From the NCBI GenBank assembly GCA_050749785.1, contig JBOGSA010000002.1, positions 1-61,560 on the forward strand: 61,560 bases of DNA, in the 5' to 3' direction. Positions 40,079-48,508 of the stretch are shown one piece after another (the stretch's first letter is position 1; each line of letters opens with the position of its first letter). The DNA is from JAGWGI01 sp050749785. Lineage in GTDB: Archaea > Micrarchaeota > Micrarchaeia > Micrarchaeales > CABMGC01. The position numbers were made by a program, and so were the translations under genes. The notes under the pieces were generated by a model. It saw only the letters and a list, made by a program, of their open reading frames with translations. It searched no databases and was not told where the DNA came from.

Positions 40079-41170
40079 ATGAGCGAAAAAGTAGTAGATG
40101 CATGGGGGTCTGCGGAAGTTTCAATAGACGAGAAACTCATCCATCAATTCGGGCTCAAGACATTCTCAGCTGAAGAACTTAAGCACTACAAGCACTACCT
40201 GTTCGAAAGAGGCATAGTGGTGGCCCACAGAGATTTCGACCTAATCAAAAACAGAACGCAGCACGATCAAAACTTTATCCAAGTAACGGGTATAGCATCG
40301 ACAGGCCAGCTGCATCTTGGGCATAAGGTGGACATAGACCTTTTCATGTTCCTTAACAAATTAGGTGCAAAAAGCTATTTTGTTGTGAGCGACATCGATG
40401 CCTACACATCAAGACCAAACACAGCAGTCCCAAGCATGGAAGCAGCAAAGCAAAATGCGGTTGGCAATGTTGCGGATCTTCTCGCACTGGGCGTAGATAA
40501 AGGTGACATATACATCCAGAGTAGAAAGGAACCAAGATACTACGAGTTTGCATTTGAACTATCAAAAATCCTCACAGAGAACGAGATCAAGGCGATATAT
40601 GGCTCACTTAATCCGGGAAAGATAGTCGCAAACCTGCTGCAATATGCCGACATATTGCATCCGCAGCTAAAGGAATTCAACGGCCCAATGCCATCGATAA
40701 CCGGAATTGGCATAGAACAAGATCCTCATGCAAGGGCCGTGCGCGATATCGCAAGACGCCTGCCTTACAAATTCATCTCGCCAAGTTTCATCTACTTCAC
40801 GCATCAGCCAGGCCTGCAGCAGGACAAGAAGATGAGCAAGTCCGAACCTGATACTGCAGTATTCCTATCAGATTCAGCAAAGGAGATAAAACGAAAGATA
40901 AACAAGGCGTACTCTGGCGGACGCGACAGCGTAGAGGAGCAGAGAAGGCTCGGTGGAAATCCGGATATTGACCGCGCATTTGCGATTCTCAAGTACCACC
41001 ATCCAGATACAGAACTTGTGAATGAGATACACGATAAATATGCAAGCGGGAAACTCCTGAGCGGTGAGCTCAAGCAGATATGCATAGAGTTCCTTACAGA
41101 AATCCTTGCAAAACATCAGGAAAAGGTTGAAAAGCTAAAGTCTGCTGCAGAAAAGATCGTATACGGGTAA
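40079..41170 (+). CDS. trpS: Tryptophan-tRNA ligase
   Basis: 363 residues, class I. STGQLHLGHK holds the HIGH-type motif and KKMSKSEPD the KMSKS loop. The archaeal/eukaryotic-type C-domain follows (SGGRDSVEEQRRLGGNPDIDRAFAIL). AT-rich GGTTAATAATAA at about 40030-40041 fits the promoter. The next gene starts 4 nt after its stop. Confidence 0.95.
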   Translation: MSEKVVDAWGSAEVSIDEKLIHQFGLKTFSAEELKHYKHYLFERGIVVAHRDFDLIKNRTQHDQNFIQVTGIASTGQLHLGHKVDIDLFMFLNKLGAKSYFVVSDIDAYTSRPNTAVPSMEAAKQNAVGNVADLLALGVDKGDIYIQSRKEPRYYEFAFELSKILTENEIKAIYGSLNPGKIVANLLQYADILHPQLKEFNGPMPSITGIGIEQDPHARAVRDIARRLPYKFISPSFIYFTHQPGLQQDKKMSKSEPDTAVFLSDSAKEIKRKINKAYSGGRDSVEEQRRLGGNPDIDRAFAILKYHHPDTELVNEIHDKYASGKLLSGELKQICIEFLTEILAKHQEKVEKLKSAAEKIVYG

Positions 41171-41174
41171 AAAC

Positions 41175-41510
41175 ATGGATGAGAACACAACGCCTCCACC
41201 CCCTGCTGATCCTATAGTTACTCAAAACCAGCAGAAAAAACCAAATCCATTTGCAGGCGTGTGGAAAGACAAGAAGTATGTCACAGTTTTCATAATCGCC
41301 CTACTTATCGGATTTTTTGTATCTCAGCCGCTTGCTATAATACTTATACTAATCAATTTGGCTTGGTATGGAAGAGCACACGGAATATTTAAGAGCGATA
41401 AGGATGCAGCGAAATTTGCAGGAAAGCAGCTTGGAATAATACTTATTACATTTACCGTGGTAGTAGCTGTAGTTCTACTTATACTGTATTTTGCCGGAGT
41501 TTTCTCCTAA
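41175..41510 (+). CDS. Small two-helix membrane protein
   Basis: 111 residues. Pro/Gln-rich cytosolic N-terminus (about 1-30), two close hydrophobic segments at about 36-64, a charged loop, and a third hydrophobic segment at about 86-108. No conserved motif recognised. Probably co-transcribed with trpS (4-nt gap). Confidence 0.65.
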   Translation: MDENTTPPPPADPIVTQNQQKKPNPFAGVWKDKKYVTVFIIALLIGFFVSQPLAIILILINLAWYGRAHGIFKSDKDAAKFAGKQLGIILITFTVVVAVVLLILYFAGVFS

Positions 41511-41524
41511 GGCTCCTCGCTCTG

Positions 41525-42070
41525 CTACGGTCCAAGTCTCTCCTTAAGGTTTAGGTACATGAAGACATTGTCTATGTAGGTTCTCCTTCTCTTCAGGCCG
41601 TTAGGCAAAACCCCAAATTCAACAAAGCCCACCTTCTTATACAGCTTCTTAGCATCGTTTGTTGCAAATACCGAGAGCCTGAGCATCTCAAACTTATGTT
41701 TAGATCTTTCAATGATGTCTCTAAGGAGCATCTCTCCTATACCAATGCCACGCGAATCCTTTCTGATTGCAATACCAAGTTCTGCAATGTGGAGTGTCTC
41801 TGCCATTCTCTTGTATCTATGCACATCACACATCCCAACAACATGACCGTTTCGCTCGGCTATCGATGCGATAGCATCCCCCCTTTTGATATCCTTCATG
41901 AGGCCAGCAAACCACTTGCGCTCCTCTTTCAGTGTCGGTATCTTAGGCTGCGAGCTCAGGCCAAAATGAACATCACGTTTGATCTCCTTCTGGTAAGAGT
42001 AGTAGTTCTTAATCAGGGCTTCCCTGTCCCTGCGTTCTACTGGCCGAATGATAAAAAGTGTGCCCTCCAT
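41525..42070 (-). CDS. GNAT-family N-acetyltransferase
   Basis: 181 residues with the GNAT core: strand-helix N-part, beta-4, and the acetyl-CoA loop RKDSRGIGIGEMLL (R-x2-G-x-G), then LRLSVFATNDAKKLYKKVGFVEFG. Looks like the RimJ/RimL-like or PhnO-like group; the acceptor cannot be told. Convergent with the small membrane protein. Confidence 0.85.
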   Translation of the reverse strand: MEGTLFIIRPVERRDREALIKNYYSYQKEIKRDVHFGLSSQPKIPTLKEERKWFAGLMKDIKRGDAIASIAERNGHVVGMCDVHRYKRMAETLHIAELGIAIRKDSRGIGIGEMLLRDIIERSKHKFEMLRLSVFATNDAKKLYKKVGFVEFGVLPNGLKRRRTYIDNVFMYLNLKERLGP

Positions 42071-42125
42071 GATATAATTTGGCTTTCAGGGTTTTTAGTG
42101 CTAATCTACTGTTTGTATAATTAGA

Positions 42126-42362
42126 TTATTTGGCGCTGACTATGATTGTTTCAGCAACGTTCTTCACTCGGTCGTAGAGGATCCTGTGTTTCGAAAGCTG
42201 ACTCCTTACATCATCGCTCTTTGCGAGCTGTTCCATCTTCACAAGAAGCAGATGAGCGACCTTACCTTCCTCTAAGTCCAACACAACTTCCTTAACGTCT
42301 CCGAGTATGCTTCCTGTATTAGTAATTATCTTCTTCCCGTAAAGTTCCGATATGTAGACCAT
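42126..42362 (-). CDS. PRC-barrel domain protein
   Basis: 78 residues that make up a single PRC barrel: ELYGKKIITNTGSILGDVKEVVLDLEEGKVAHLLL is the family pattern. Archaeal stand-alone PRC barrels are linked to RNA metabolism and, in some lineages, cell division (CdpB). Which applies here is not shown. It lies 4 nt downstream of the zinc-binding 186-residue gene, in a run starting at the histone. Confidence 0.88.
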   Translation of the reverse strand: MVYISELYGKKIITNTGSILGDVKEVVLDLEEGKVAHLLLVKMEQLAKSDDVRSQLSKHRILYDRVKNVAETIIVSAK

Positions 42363-42366
42363 GTCC

Positions 42367-42927
42367 TCACTTGTTTATCTTCATCCTTGCAAGCTTTTTA
42401 GAAGCGAATATCCGTATCATATACTCCTGTATCTCTTTGATAAAGGCCGCCTCGTTGGTCTTGCGCATCTTCTCCTCATCGGGCTCAAAGAGGCCTACAT
42501 TTCTGACAACAAGATTTTTGAGGTAGCTTTGGGTTATGGAATAAAGTTTCTTTTTGCAGTTGCTGCACACAAAGAGTGGGATAACGGGCACTGTTGTTAT
42601 TGCAGACGGGTGCACGAGGTCCATCTCCCTGCTTATCTTTCCATTTGTGCAAGTCTCGCATGTTGCATTCACCTTTACATGCTCGTAGTTATCCACATTT
42701 TTTATCATGATCTTTTCCGTCACATTCTTCAGATGCACCGCAATCTCGGCGAGCGGCTCCTTTGACTTGTTGTATGTCTGATCAAGGACTTCCCCGTCCT
42801 TGCTGAATTCAGAAACTAGGACTCCATGCGCAGTTTTTTCTATAACAGCAAACGCTTTCTGCCCCTCAAACTCATAGAAATCGGTCCTGTACCTTCCATC
42901 AGGGCTTTTGTGAACCTCGAGCACCAT
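42367..42927 (-). CDS. Unknown zinc-binding protein
   Basis: 186 residues. Two knuckles, CETC (about 90-93) and CSNC (about 122-125), form a zinc ribbon with a beta-rich N-domain before and a helical C-domain after. I do not recognise the family. The start is directly adjacent to the histone stop, so it belongs to a histone-zinc protein-PRC barrel operon. Confidence 0.75.
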   Translation of the reverse strand: MVLEVHKSPDGRYRTDFYEFEGQKAFAVIEKTAHGVLVSEFSKDGEVLDQTYNKSKEPLAEIAVHLKNVTEKIMIKNVDNYEHVKVNATCETCTNGKISREMDLVHPSAITTVPVIPLFVCSNCKKKLYSITQSYLKNLVVRNVGLFEPDEEKMRKTNEAAFIKEIQEYMIRIFASKKLARMKINK

Positions 42928-43164
42928 TCACTCACAGTCTATTACGTATTTTGCAACGTCCTCCTTTGTTATCTTTGCCCTCCCTTGCTTCTTTGCGTTC
43001 TTTACCGCGTACTTTGATATCTTCACTGCCTTCTTTTCGAGTATCCGGCCCAGCGCGCTCGCGCCGTCGTCGGTTATGTTGACGTTCGCATACCGCTTGA
43101 TAAGCTTCTTTATCGCTTCATTAGGTATGTTCGCCACATTATCAGCACTCAAGATCGTCATCAT
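42928..43164 (-). CDS. Archaeal histone
   Basis: 78 residues: the histone fold with KKLIKRYANVNITDDGASALGRILEK (loop 1 and alpha 2) and RAKITKEDVAKYV (loop 2 and alpha 3). It wraps DNA as dimers or longer multimers. A second ATG one codon in could start it. A TATA box (minus strand) at 43216-43224 gives a leader of about 30 nt. Confidence 0.95.
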   Translation of the reverse strand: MMTILSADNVANIPNEAIKKLIKRYANVNITDDGASALGRILEKKAVKISKYAVKNAKKQGRAKITKEDVAKYVIDCE

Positions 43165-43215
43165 GTGTTTCAGACTTGATCTTACTCATCACACACCTAT
43201 TCTGGTAGAGAGCTA

Positions 43216-43224
43216 ATTTATAAC
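43216..43224 (-). promoter_or_regulatory. TATA box of the histone operon
   Basis: GGTTATAAATT on the minus strand, about 25 nt before a predicted start near 43195. A separate plus-strand box lies at 43283, so the spacer is a divergent promoter region. Confidence 0.6.
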
Positions 43225-43282
43225 CTTCCTCTTGCTTCCGCTATTCTCCTTGAAAACGTAAAAAACAAAGTTGTAGATTTGA

Positions 43283-43290
43283 TTTATAAA
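43283..43290 (+). promoter_or_regulatory. TATA box of the 154-residue gene
   Basis: TTTATAAA places transcription start near 43312, about 9 nt before the ATG at 43321. Confidence 0.55.
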
Positions 43291-43320
43291 GTCCGAAAAG
43301 AAGAATATTAGTGTGAAACG

Positions 43321-43785
43321 ATGGCATATGTTTTCCAACCAAAAGATGCGGGCGCAAGAAGCGACCAGACGCTAGCACTTGCCATCAAGGTCGGAGAGGT
43401 GATAAGGGGGACGAACCTCGGCGCAGAAGTGGTTAACGATCTGATAAACGCATGCAATCTAGAGCAGAGCCTAAAGAACGAGGTGAGGAAGGTATTCCGC
43501 TCAATCGGCGAGGAGATACCACAAGAGGAGCCGGTAACATACAAAGGCCACACGGTTAAACTCAAGCAGAAGAACAAGATAAGGAGGATTGCACTAAAGT
43601 ACCCTGACCAGATAATGGGCACAATAGCGATTGCAAGAATGCTCAACCTTGAGAGGGCGGTGGCAATACTTAAGAGGGAACTTGCCAAGCAGCAATCTAA
43701 ATCCGATCCGCTGATGGACAAGCTCGCACTCTCGAGCTTCAACTACGAAGTGAGAAAGATAGAGAACAGGAAGCTTGGCTTCTAA
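43321..43785 (+). CDS. Conserved unknown protein
   Basis: 154 residues, helical and basic in the second half (KLKQKNKIRRIALKYPDQIMG, ILKRELAKQQSK). No cysteines of note, no membrane segment. It is divergent from the histone operon and 52 nt before thioredoxin. The basic C-half might bind nucleic acid; that is a guess. Confidence 0.7.
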   Translation: MAYVFQPKDAGARSDQTLALAIKVGEVIRGTNLGAEVVNDLINACNLEQSLKNEVRKVFRSIGEEIPQEEPVTYKGHTVKLKQKNKIRRIALKYPDQIMGTIAIARMLNLERAVAILKRELAKQQSKSDPLMDKLALSSFNYEVRKIENRKLGF

Positions 43786-43837
43786 AGCTTCTAAACTTAT
43801 ATATCTATTCCCGACTGAAGTAGTATTGGTGTTTTCT

Positions 43838-44158
43838 ATGGCAGTAGATGATATTAACAAGGATAAATTCGACGCAGACGTATTGAATTCCAGCACTCCG
43901 GTAGTGGTGGACTTCTGGGCAGAGTGGTGCGGACCGTGCAGGGTATTCTCCCCTATAGTCGAGGAGGTCTCAGGCGAGTTTGACAAGAAGGTAAAGTTTT
44001 ACAAGCTAAACGTGGATGATAATCCTGAAATCGCAGAAAGGTACAATGTGATGAGCATTCCAACGGCGGTTCTTTTCGAGAAAGGGGAAGTCAAGGCGGT
44101 GTCGATAGGCGCACTGCCAAAGGAGAGCCTCAAGAAATGGATATCGACAAACCTATGA
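43838..44158 (+). CDS. trxA: Thioredoxin
   Basis: 106 residues from ATG 43838. VVVDFWAEWCGPCR holds the active dithiol WCGPC, and SIPTAVLFEKGE the cis-proline. A TATA box CTTATATATC at 43796-43805 supports this start over the longer frame. It could reduce the PrxQ at 29092-29559. Confidence 0.95.
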   Translation: MAVDDINKDKFDADVLNSSTPVVVDFWAEWCGPCRVFSPIVEEVSGEFDKKVKFYKLNVDDNPEIAERYNVMSIPTAVLFEKGEVKAVSIGALPKESLKKWISTNL

Positions 44159-44170
44159 TTGGTGCTTTTT

Positions 44171-45439
44171 ATGCCACTCTCACAGCCAAGGGGCGTTAGG
44201 GACTTCGGACCCGCAGATGCCATTGCAAGGAAGAGAATAATCGCGGTTGTAGAAGAGACATTCAAGAGATTCGGATTTTTGTTCATAGAAACGCCGGCAA
44301 TCGAGAACCTAGAAGTTCTCAACACAAAAGCGTACGGCGACGAGGCCTCAAAGCAGATCTACAAAATACAAGACGATGATTCTGCGCTCAGGTTCGATCT
44401 TACAATCCCAATGGCTAGATATGTCGCGATGAACGGCAACATGCCGCTGCCATTCAAGAGATACCAGATTGGCCAGACATGGAGACGCGACGAGCCGCAG
44501 AAGATGCGCTATAGGGAATTCACGCAAGCAGACATCGATATAGTTGGAGGCGCCGGCCCGGAAAACGATGCAGAGATAATCGCCGCATCATCTTTTGCGC
44601 TTGAGGAACTGGGGCTCACCGACTACAAAATCCTGCTAAACAGCAGAATAATACTCAATGCAGTGATGGAGTCATTTGGAATCGGCGCAGAGAATCAAGC
44701 AGCCGCGATAAGAACGCTTGACAAGCTCGCAAAGGTGAGCATCCAGGAGACAGAGGACCAAATCGCAAAGCTTACGGATGCAAGGAATGCAGAAAAGCTC
44801 GTGGAATTCATAACCCAAGAGGGATTAAACGAAGAGAAGCTCGAGAGGATTGCGGCAAACATCACAGAAACAAAAGTGGAGGTTGACAAGCTGCAGAAGC
44901 TAATCGAACTGATCCGCACCTACAAACTGCGCGGCGAAGTTGTCTTCTCACCATCGCTTGCCCGCGGGCTTGACTACTACACAAGCTTCGTGTGGGAGTT
45001 CGTGATCACCTACAATGGAAAGACGCTGCCCACAATCGCCGCTGGCGGAAGGTACGACAATTTGATGGAATTATACTCAAAGAAGAGCATGCCGGCGGTC
45101 GGATGCTCAATCGGGATCGATAGGGTCTTTGATGTGATCGAGACGCAGCCGATGCAAGCACCAACTTCGAAACTATTTGTTGCTGTCATAGGTGATGAAA
45201 ATTACAATTACGCACTCACAATCGCAAGCAGTGCACGCGCAAAAGGAATCTACACCGACATAAACACCACAAAGCGCAACATCTCAAAACAATTAGAGTA
45301 TGCAAACGCACTTAAATTCAGATATGCAATAATAGTAGGTAATCAGGAGAGGTCTGCAAACAAGCTAAAGCTCAGGGATCTTGCAAGCGGCGATGAGGAA
45401 TTGCTCTCGCTTGATGAGGCAATGCAGAAGATCGGGTAA
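44171..45439 (+). CDS. hisS: Histidine-tRNA ligase
   Basis: 422 residues from ATG 44171 (TTG 44159 in frame). Class II core: PRGVRDF, RFDLTIPMARYV, RYQIGQTWRRDEP, ADIDIVGG and the histidine-specific RGLDYYTSFVWEF; anticodon-binding domain at about 330-420. The X gene follows after 4 nt. Confidence 0.95.
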   Translation: MPLSQPRGVRDFGPADAIARKRIIAVVEETFKRFGFLFIETPAIENLEVLNTKAYGDEASKQIYKIQDDDSALRFDLTIPMARYVAMNGNMPLPFKRYQIGQTWRRDEPQKMRYREFTQADIDIVGGAGPENDAEIIAASSFALEELGLTDYKILLNSRIILNAVMESFGIGAENQAAAIRTLDKLAKVSIQETEDQIAKLTDARNAEKLVEFITQEGLNEEKLERIAANITETKVEVDKLQKLIELIRTYKLRGEVVFSPSLARGLDYYTSFVWEFVITYNGKTLPTIAAGGRYDNLMELYSKKSMPAVGCSIGIDRVFDVIETQPMQAPTSKLFVAVIGDENYNYALTIASSARAKGIYTDINTTKRNISKQLEYANALKFRYAIIVGNQERSANKLKLRDLASGDEELLSLDEAMQKIG

Positions 45440-45443
45440 GAAA

Positions 45444-45938
45444 ATGGCAAAGGATGAAGTAAGCAAGGTAACGCACGACGCGCTCCAAGAAGGCGGAGTT
45501 CTAGCCAAGCTTTATTTTGACATGCACAGCGAGAAAGAGGAGGATCTGCAGCCGCTGATGACAGATCTGATAAGCAATAGGCTGCTCAAGACGCCGGGCG
45601 TAATATACTGCGTGGGTGAGATTGCCGAGCCAATAAAAATAGAGGAGATTTATTCCACCAACGCCGTGGCAACAATACTCTTCAAGGACATCGGTGCTCT
45701 GATAAACGTCACATTCAACTACGCACCAGCCGGCATCGAGATAATAAAACCAGAAAAGGAGGTTGCGATAAAGGTTAGCGAGCTCCAATCCATACTTCTC
45801 GACCTATCGAAAGTTGCGATGGAGTATTCACAGTTCATACTCAGCCGGGTCCTTTCAAAGGAGGACTACGAAAAAGTGCAGGGCGACCTCAAGAACAGGG
45901 AACTCGTGGGAAAGAGGCTGCTCGAGAAGAAGGAGTAG
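45444..45938 (+). CDS. Conserved unknown protein X (intact copy)
   Basis: 164 residues from ATG 45444, 4 nt after hisS. Mixed alpha/beta with a helical C-half (about 105-164). No signal, metal site or membrane segment is seen and I do not recognise the family. The C-terminal 87 residues recur as a fragment at 48509-48773, about 80% identical at DNA level with a 47-bp stretch (around 45802-45849) fully identical. It marks the left edge of the tandem repeat. Confidence 0.8.
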   Translation: MAKDEVSKVTHDALQEGGVLAKLYFDMHSEKEEDLQPLMTDLISNRLLKTPGVIYCVGEIAEPIKIEEIYSTNAVATILFKDIGALINVTFNYAPAGIEIIKPEKEVAIKVSELQSILLDLSKVAMEYSQFILSRVLSKEDYEKVQGDLKNRELVGKRLLEKKE

Positions 45939-45970
45939 TAGTTTGGTTATAAACGAATCTTGTAATCAGC

Positions 45971-45979
45971 TTTATAAAT
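45971..45979 (+). promoter_or_regulatory. TATA box before S1
   Basis: TTTATAAAT, with predicted start near 45999. The same spacer pattern (TAAACGA...CAG-TTTATAAA-GGG-TTGCAA or similar) precedes S2 at 48893-48900, so the promoter is part of the repeated unit. Confidence 0.55.
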
Positions 45980-46034
45980 AAGGGCAAACAACATTAACTT
46001 GAAGCAAGAACCATATTTGCAACTGCGTGAAAAA

Positions 46035-46220
46035 ATGGGCGGAACAATAAATAAGAACGGCAAACTGTATAAAACAGAAAGAAGGATAACCTTCGTTATG
46101 TCACCTAAGAATGGTTGCCCACGTTTCAGCATAACGGGAAACGTAACAAAATTCAGAGACGACTTTGGCGGCAGAGTTAAATCAAAAGGAAAGCTTATAA
46201 GACACTTTACCTCTGTTTAA
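46035..46220 (+). CDS. Cassette 1 small basic protein S1
   Basis: 61 residues from ATG 46035; a TTG at 45999, exactly where transcription should begin, is in frame and would give 73. Basic, with beta-like strands and a block CPR-x(4)-G-x(2)-TKFRDDF. S2 in the other cassette has the matching CPR-x(3)-SG-x-HVKFADDY, which shows both are real genes. The 3' end overlaps the convergent regulator by 14 bp, as in cassette 2. Function unknown. Confidence 0.6.
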   Translation: MGGTINKNGKLYKTERRITFVMSPKNGCPRFSITGNVTKFRDDFGGRVKSKGKLIRHFTSV

Positions 46221-47235
46221 CTACTGATTTAATAAATTCCCTTTGTTTCTCATACTCCTCCAAATGAGAAGGCCACTTGCCAACTATAATATCGGTAAGT
46301 ATTGCCCTATCTATTTTTGGCTTTTCTGTTTTCCACATAGTTTGTACTAGTTCGGCGCCTCTTTTTGACATCTCCTCCCCATTCTTGAAAGTGCACATAG
46401 AAAACACATCATAAGTGCCATTAATGTTAACATCGAGCACATAGTCACTTGTTGCCCCATTAAAACTTTCTGTAGTAAATTCTTTTGCCAAATTAAGGGC
46501 CAGTTCTTGGTGGTTTTTTACAGGTGTTAATGTTGCCCCATATGCCAAAATAATCTTCTTATCTGTCTCTTGAGTTAGGGCAGCAAATTTCCTAATAATT
46601 TTCTTTTGTTCAAGTTTTTCAAGTATGTAAATGGCCCTCATCTGCGTTGTCTTCGCCTTATTCACCAGCTCCTTTAACTTTATTCTTGAGTTTTCATTTA
46701 CCGCTTTTAGCACCGCTTTTTCAGTTTTGTTGAGTATTGGACTTAGTTCAATCAGCTCATTTTTCAACGGTAAAAACCCAACAATGTATTCATTGATCGT
46801 AGAAGTCTTGAAGATCGGCACATAATCGCTCAAATCCATCCTGAGCTTAAACTGCCATGTTTGGAAGTCTTTTGAGGTTAAACCTACCACATAAAGAAGA
46901 AGGTCAAAGTCTCCCGTTCCCAAATAAGCGTCCTGTACGAAGACATCCCTCCTGAATTTATTGTATAGAAATTCTCTCGTAGGCGTATTCTCAAATTTTA
47001 CCGTTATGAGTCTGCCCTCAGAAAAACCTAAGGCAACCTCGTCAAGTTCAACTGTATAATATATATGGTATCGTGCCTCCAGTTCCTTTAAAACTTTGGA
47101 GATAGTAAAATGGGAAACCCCTATTTCACGAGATAATTCCCTAATAGTAATTCGGGAATTTTTGGCTATTCTAACTAAAATCTGATAAGGCACTTCTTCC
47201 CGTATGAATTTCATAGCTTTTCGCGTGTGCACCAT
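46207..47235 (-). CDS. Cassette 1 regulator R1, double Lrp-like protein
   Basis: 342 residues from ATG 47235; TTG 47247 is also in frame. Order: helix-turn-helix (about 14-55, ITIRELSREIGVSHFTISKVL), a ferredoxin-like RAM-type domain (about 60-155), a second helix-turn-helix (about 165-215, IKLKELVNKAKTTQMRAIYIL), and a second RAM-like domain (about 220-325). This is two Lrp/AsnC units in one chain. It is AT-richer than flanking genes. It is divergent from A1-B1-C1-D1 and probably controls that promoter. R2 has the same architecture with very low sequence similarity. Confidence 0.78.
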   Translation of the reverse strand: MVHTRKAMKFIREEVPYQILVRIAKNSRITIRELSREIGVSHFTISKVLKELEARYHIYYTVELDEVALGFSEGRLITVKFENTPTREFLYNKFRRDVFVQDAYLGTGDFDLLLYVVGLTSKDFQTWQFKLRMDLSDYVPIFKTSTINEYIVGFLPLKNELIELSPILNKTEKAVLKAVNENSRIKLKELVNKAKTTQMRAIYILEKLEQKKIIRKFAALTQETDKKIILAYGATLTPVKNHQELALNLAKEFTTESFNGATSDYVLDVNINGTYDVFSMCTFKNGEEMSKRGAELVQTMWKTEKPKIDRAILTDIIVGKWPSHLEEYEKQREFIKSVVKQR

Positions 47236-47309
47236 TTTATCTTCCAAAATAATTATTTATTTATTATATTAATGATAAATACTATAATTTATTTGATTTA
47301 TTTGCCAAT

Positions 47310-47319
47310 AAATATATAT
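47310..47319 (+). promoter_or_regulatory. TATA box of the A1-D1 operon
   Basis: AAATATATATA within the AT-rich divergent spacer 47248-47358; predicted start near 47340, about 19 nt before A1. The spacer also has a perfect AATAATTATT palindrome at about 47248-47257, close to the regulator start, a possible operator for R1. Confidence 0.5.
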
Positions 47320-47358
47320 ACCCAAAACTTCATAATTATTTCCAGAGGGAATTGGATT

Positions 47359-47628
47359 ATGGGGATATACACTGCCAATGCTTTCCCAAAGTTTGGCAAG
47401 ACTGATTTTCTTCACTCCCTAAAGAATACCCATCCCAAGGTAAGTTCCCATATCCTTCCCTCCATCTACAACTCCTTCATCAAAAGATTCGTAAGACCGA
47501 AATTTGTCAGAAAATCGTACCTATGTTGGCAGTGTGAGGAGAAATACTCCGATCCCCTGAAATATACCATGCATATGCGGGACTGCTGTTGCATAAAGCA
47601 ATGTGCCACTATAGAGGTAATTAAATGA
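47359..47628 (+). CDS. Cassette 1 zinc-finger protein A1
   Basis: 89 residues from ATG 47359 (GAGGG site before it). The N-half has KTDFLHSLKN...KVSS and a basic helix SFIKRF. The C-half holds one finger, CWQCEEKYSDPLKYTMHMRDC, a C-x2-C...H-x4-C pattern, then CC-x3-C near the end. It may bind DNA, RNA or a protein partner. A2 shares most residues, with the metal ligands kept. The stop overlaps the B1 start (ATGA). Confidence 0.75.
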   Translation: MGIYTANAFPKFGKTDFLHSLKNTHPKVSSHILPSIYNSFIKRFVRPKFVRKSYLCWQCEEKYSDPLKYTMHMRDCCCIKQCATIEVIK

Positions 47629-47792
47629 AGCCGCATGAACGTGCCATGGAGATGCTCTTGCAAATAAGCGAGATGAACCTCATGCTGCCTGAGCTCTATA
47701 GCCACCTTCCAAGGAACGACTGGATAAGGATTAAGCAGCTTCTCGAGGAGACACAGCAGATACTCGAAAAGCATAGGAGGGTGCCGATATGA
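47625..47792 (+). CDS. Cassette 1 helical protein B1
   Basis: 55 residues, too short for most gene calls. Begins MKPHERAMEMLLQISEMN and ends in a helix LLEETQQILEKHRR. ATGA overlaps at both ends (with A1 and C1) show coupled translation. The first 79 bp of this region (47614-47692) are identical to cassette 2. It resembles C1 in its C-half, so B and C arose by duplication. Confidence 0.75.
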   Translation: MKPHERAMEMLLQISEMNLMLPELYSHLPRNDWIRIKQLLEETQQILEKHRRVPI

Positions 47793-47950
47793 ACTACTAC
47801 GCCTACATCAGGAGAAGGTGCGCAGACCTTATCAGCCTGAGGTTCAAGTTGCACAAGCTATTCAATTTCCTGCATGGCCCGGATTTTGAAAGGCTGCAGG
47901 AATTGCTTGATGAAGCAGAACAGATACTTAAGAAATACGAGAATATGTGA
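47789..47950 (+). CDS. Cassette 1 helical protein C1
   Basis: 53 residues. MNYYAYIRRRCADLISLRFKL, then a helix LQELLDEAEQILKKYE, like the end of B1 (LLEETQQILEK). Probably a two-helix hairpin that pairs with B1 or with itself. The last 75 bp are identical to cassette 2 but for one base. Overlaps B1 by ATGA. Confidence 0.75.
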   Translation: MNYYAYIRRRCADLISLRFKLHKLFNFLHGPDFERLQELLDEAEQILKKYENM

Positions 47951-47963
47951 ATTGTGTGTTTTC

Positions 47964-48248
47964 ATGTCTTCAAAAAGGAAGTGTAGGATAGCATGCGAAA
48001 GCCAAAAGCTGCGCAGTTTCATAATGCTAAAGCCCTCACTGCCTGCCAACTCGCACGCAGTAGCAAAGGAGATCGCGATGTGCAGGGGCGTGAGGGAGGT
48101 GGCACTTACGACAGGCGAATTTGGATTTATTGTAGGAGTAGAGTCAGAGCCATTGGTTGAAGAGATCAAAAGGAAGATTCACACAATTGCACATTCCAAA
48201 AAGATGAGTGTGCTTGTCAAGCATTTTTCGTACAAAAATACACTATAA
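47964..48248 (+). CDS. Cassette 1 stand-alone RAM-domain protein D1
   Basis: 94 residues from ATG 47964; a TTG 12 nt earlier is in frame. After a basic head the sequence FIMLKPSLPANSHAVAKEIAMCRGVREVALTTGEFGFIVGVES is the beta-alpha-beta pattern of the Lrp/AsnC effector (RAM) domain, including the TGEF-x-FIV core. There is no DNA-binding domain. Stand-alone RAM proteins bind small ligands, often amino acids, and can join Lrp-type regulators; R1 next door has two RAM-like domains, so a direct partnership is likely but not shown. Confidence 0.78.
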   Translation: MSSKRKCRIACESQKLRSFIMLKPSLPANSHAVAKEIAMCRGVREVALTTGEFGFIVGVESEPLVEEIKRKIHTIAHSKKMSVLVKHFSYKNTL

Positions 48249-48250
48249 AG

Positions 48251-48508
48251 TCATTTCGCCAGCCCGCGCAGGAAAAACCTCTTTATCACGACGCTCGGCC
48301 TGTCCATGTCGCCGTATTTTCCAAGGAACGATTCGAGGCCCATCAGTTTTATCACCCTGGCAATCCTCTCAAGGCTCTTTTTGCTCTGCGTTGCGTAAAG
48401 GTTGTAGAAGAAAGAATGCAGCCTGACTTCTTTCTCAAACTCCTTCCTCCATTTGCGCTCATATGTGCTGAGCTGCGTTCCTTTGTTTATGTGGCTTGCG
48501 ATTGCATC
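48251..48508 (-). pseudogene. Truncated GGR-family gene (C-terminal 86 codons)
   Basis: Matches the 3' end of the intact gene at 51253-52356 with about 5 differences in 245 bp (48264-48508 against 51266-51510). The match stops sharply after GCGATTGCATC, where sequence of gene X begins. No FAD-binding part remains, so the fragment cannot be active. The very low divergence says the duplication, or a later conversion, is recent. Confidence 0.88.
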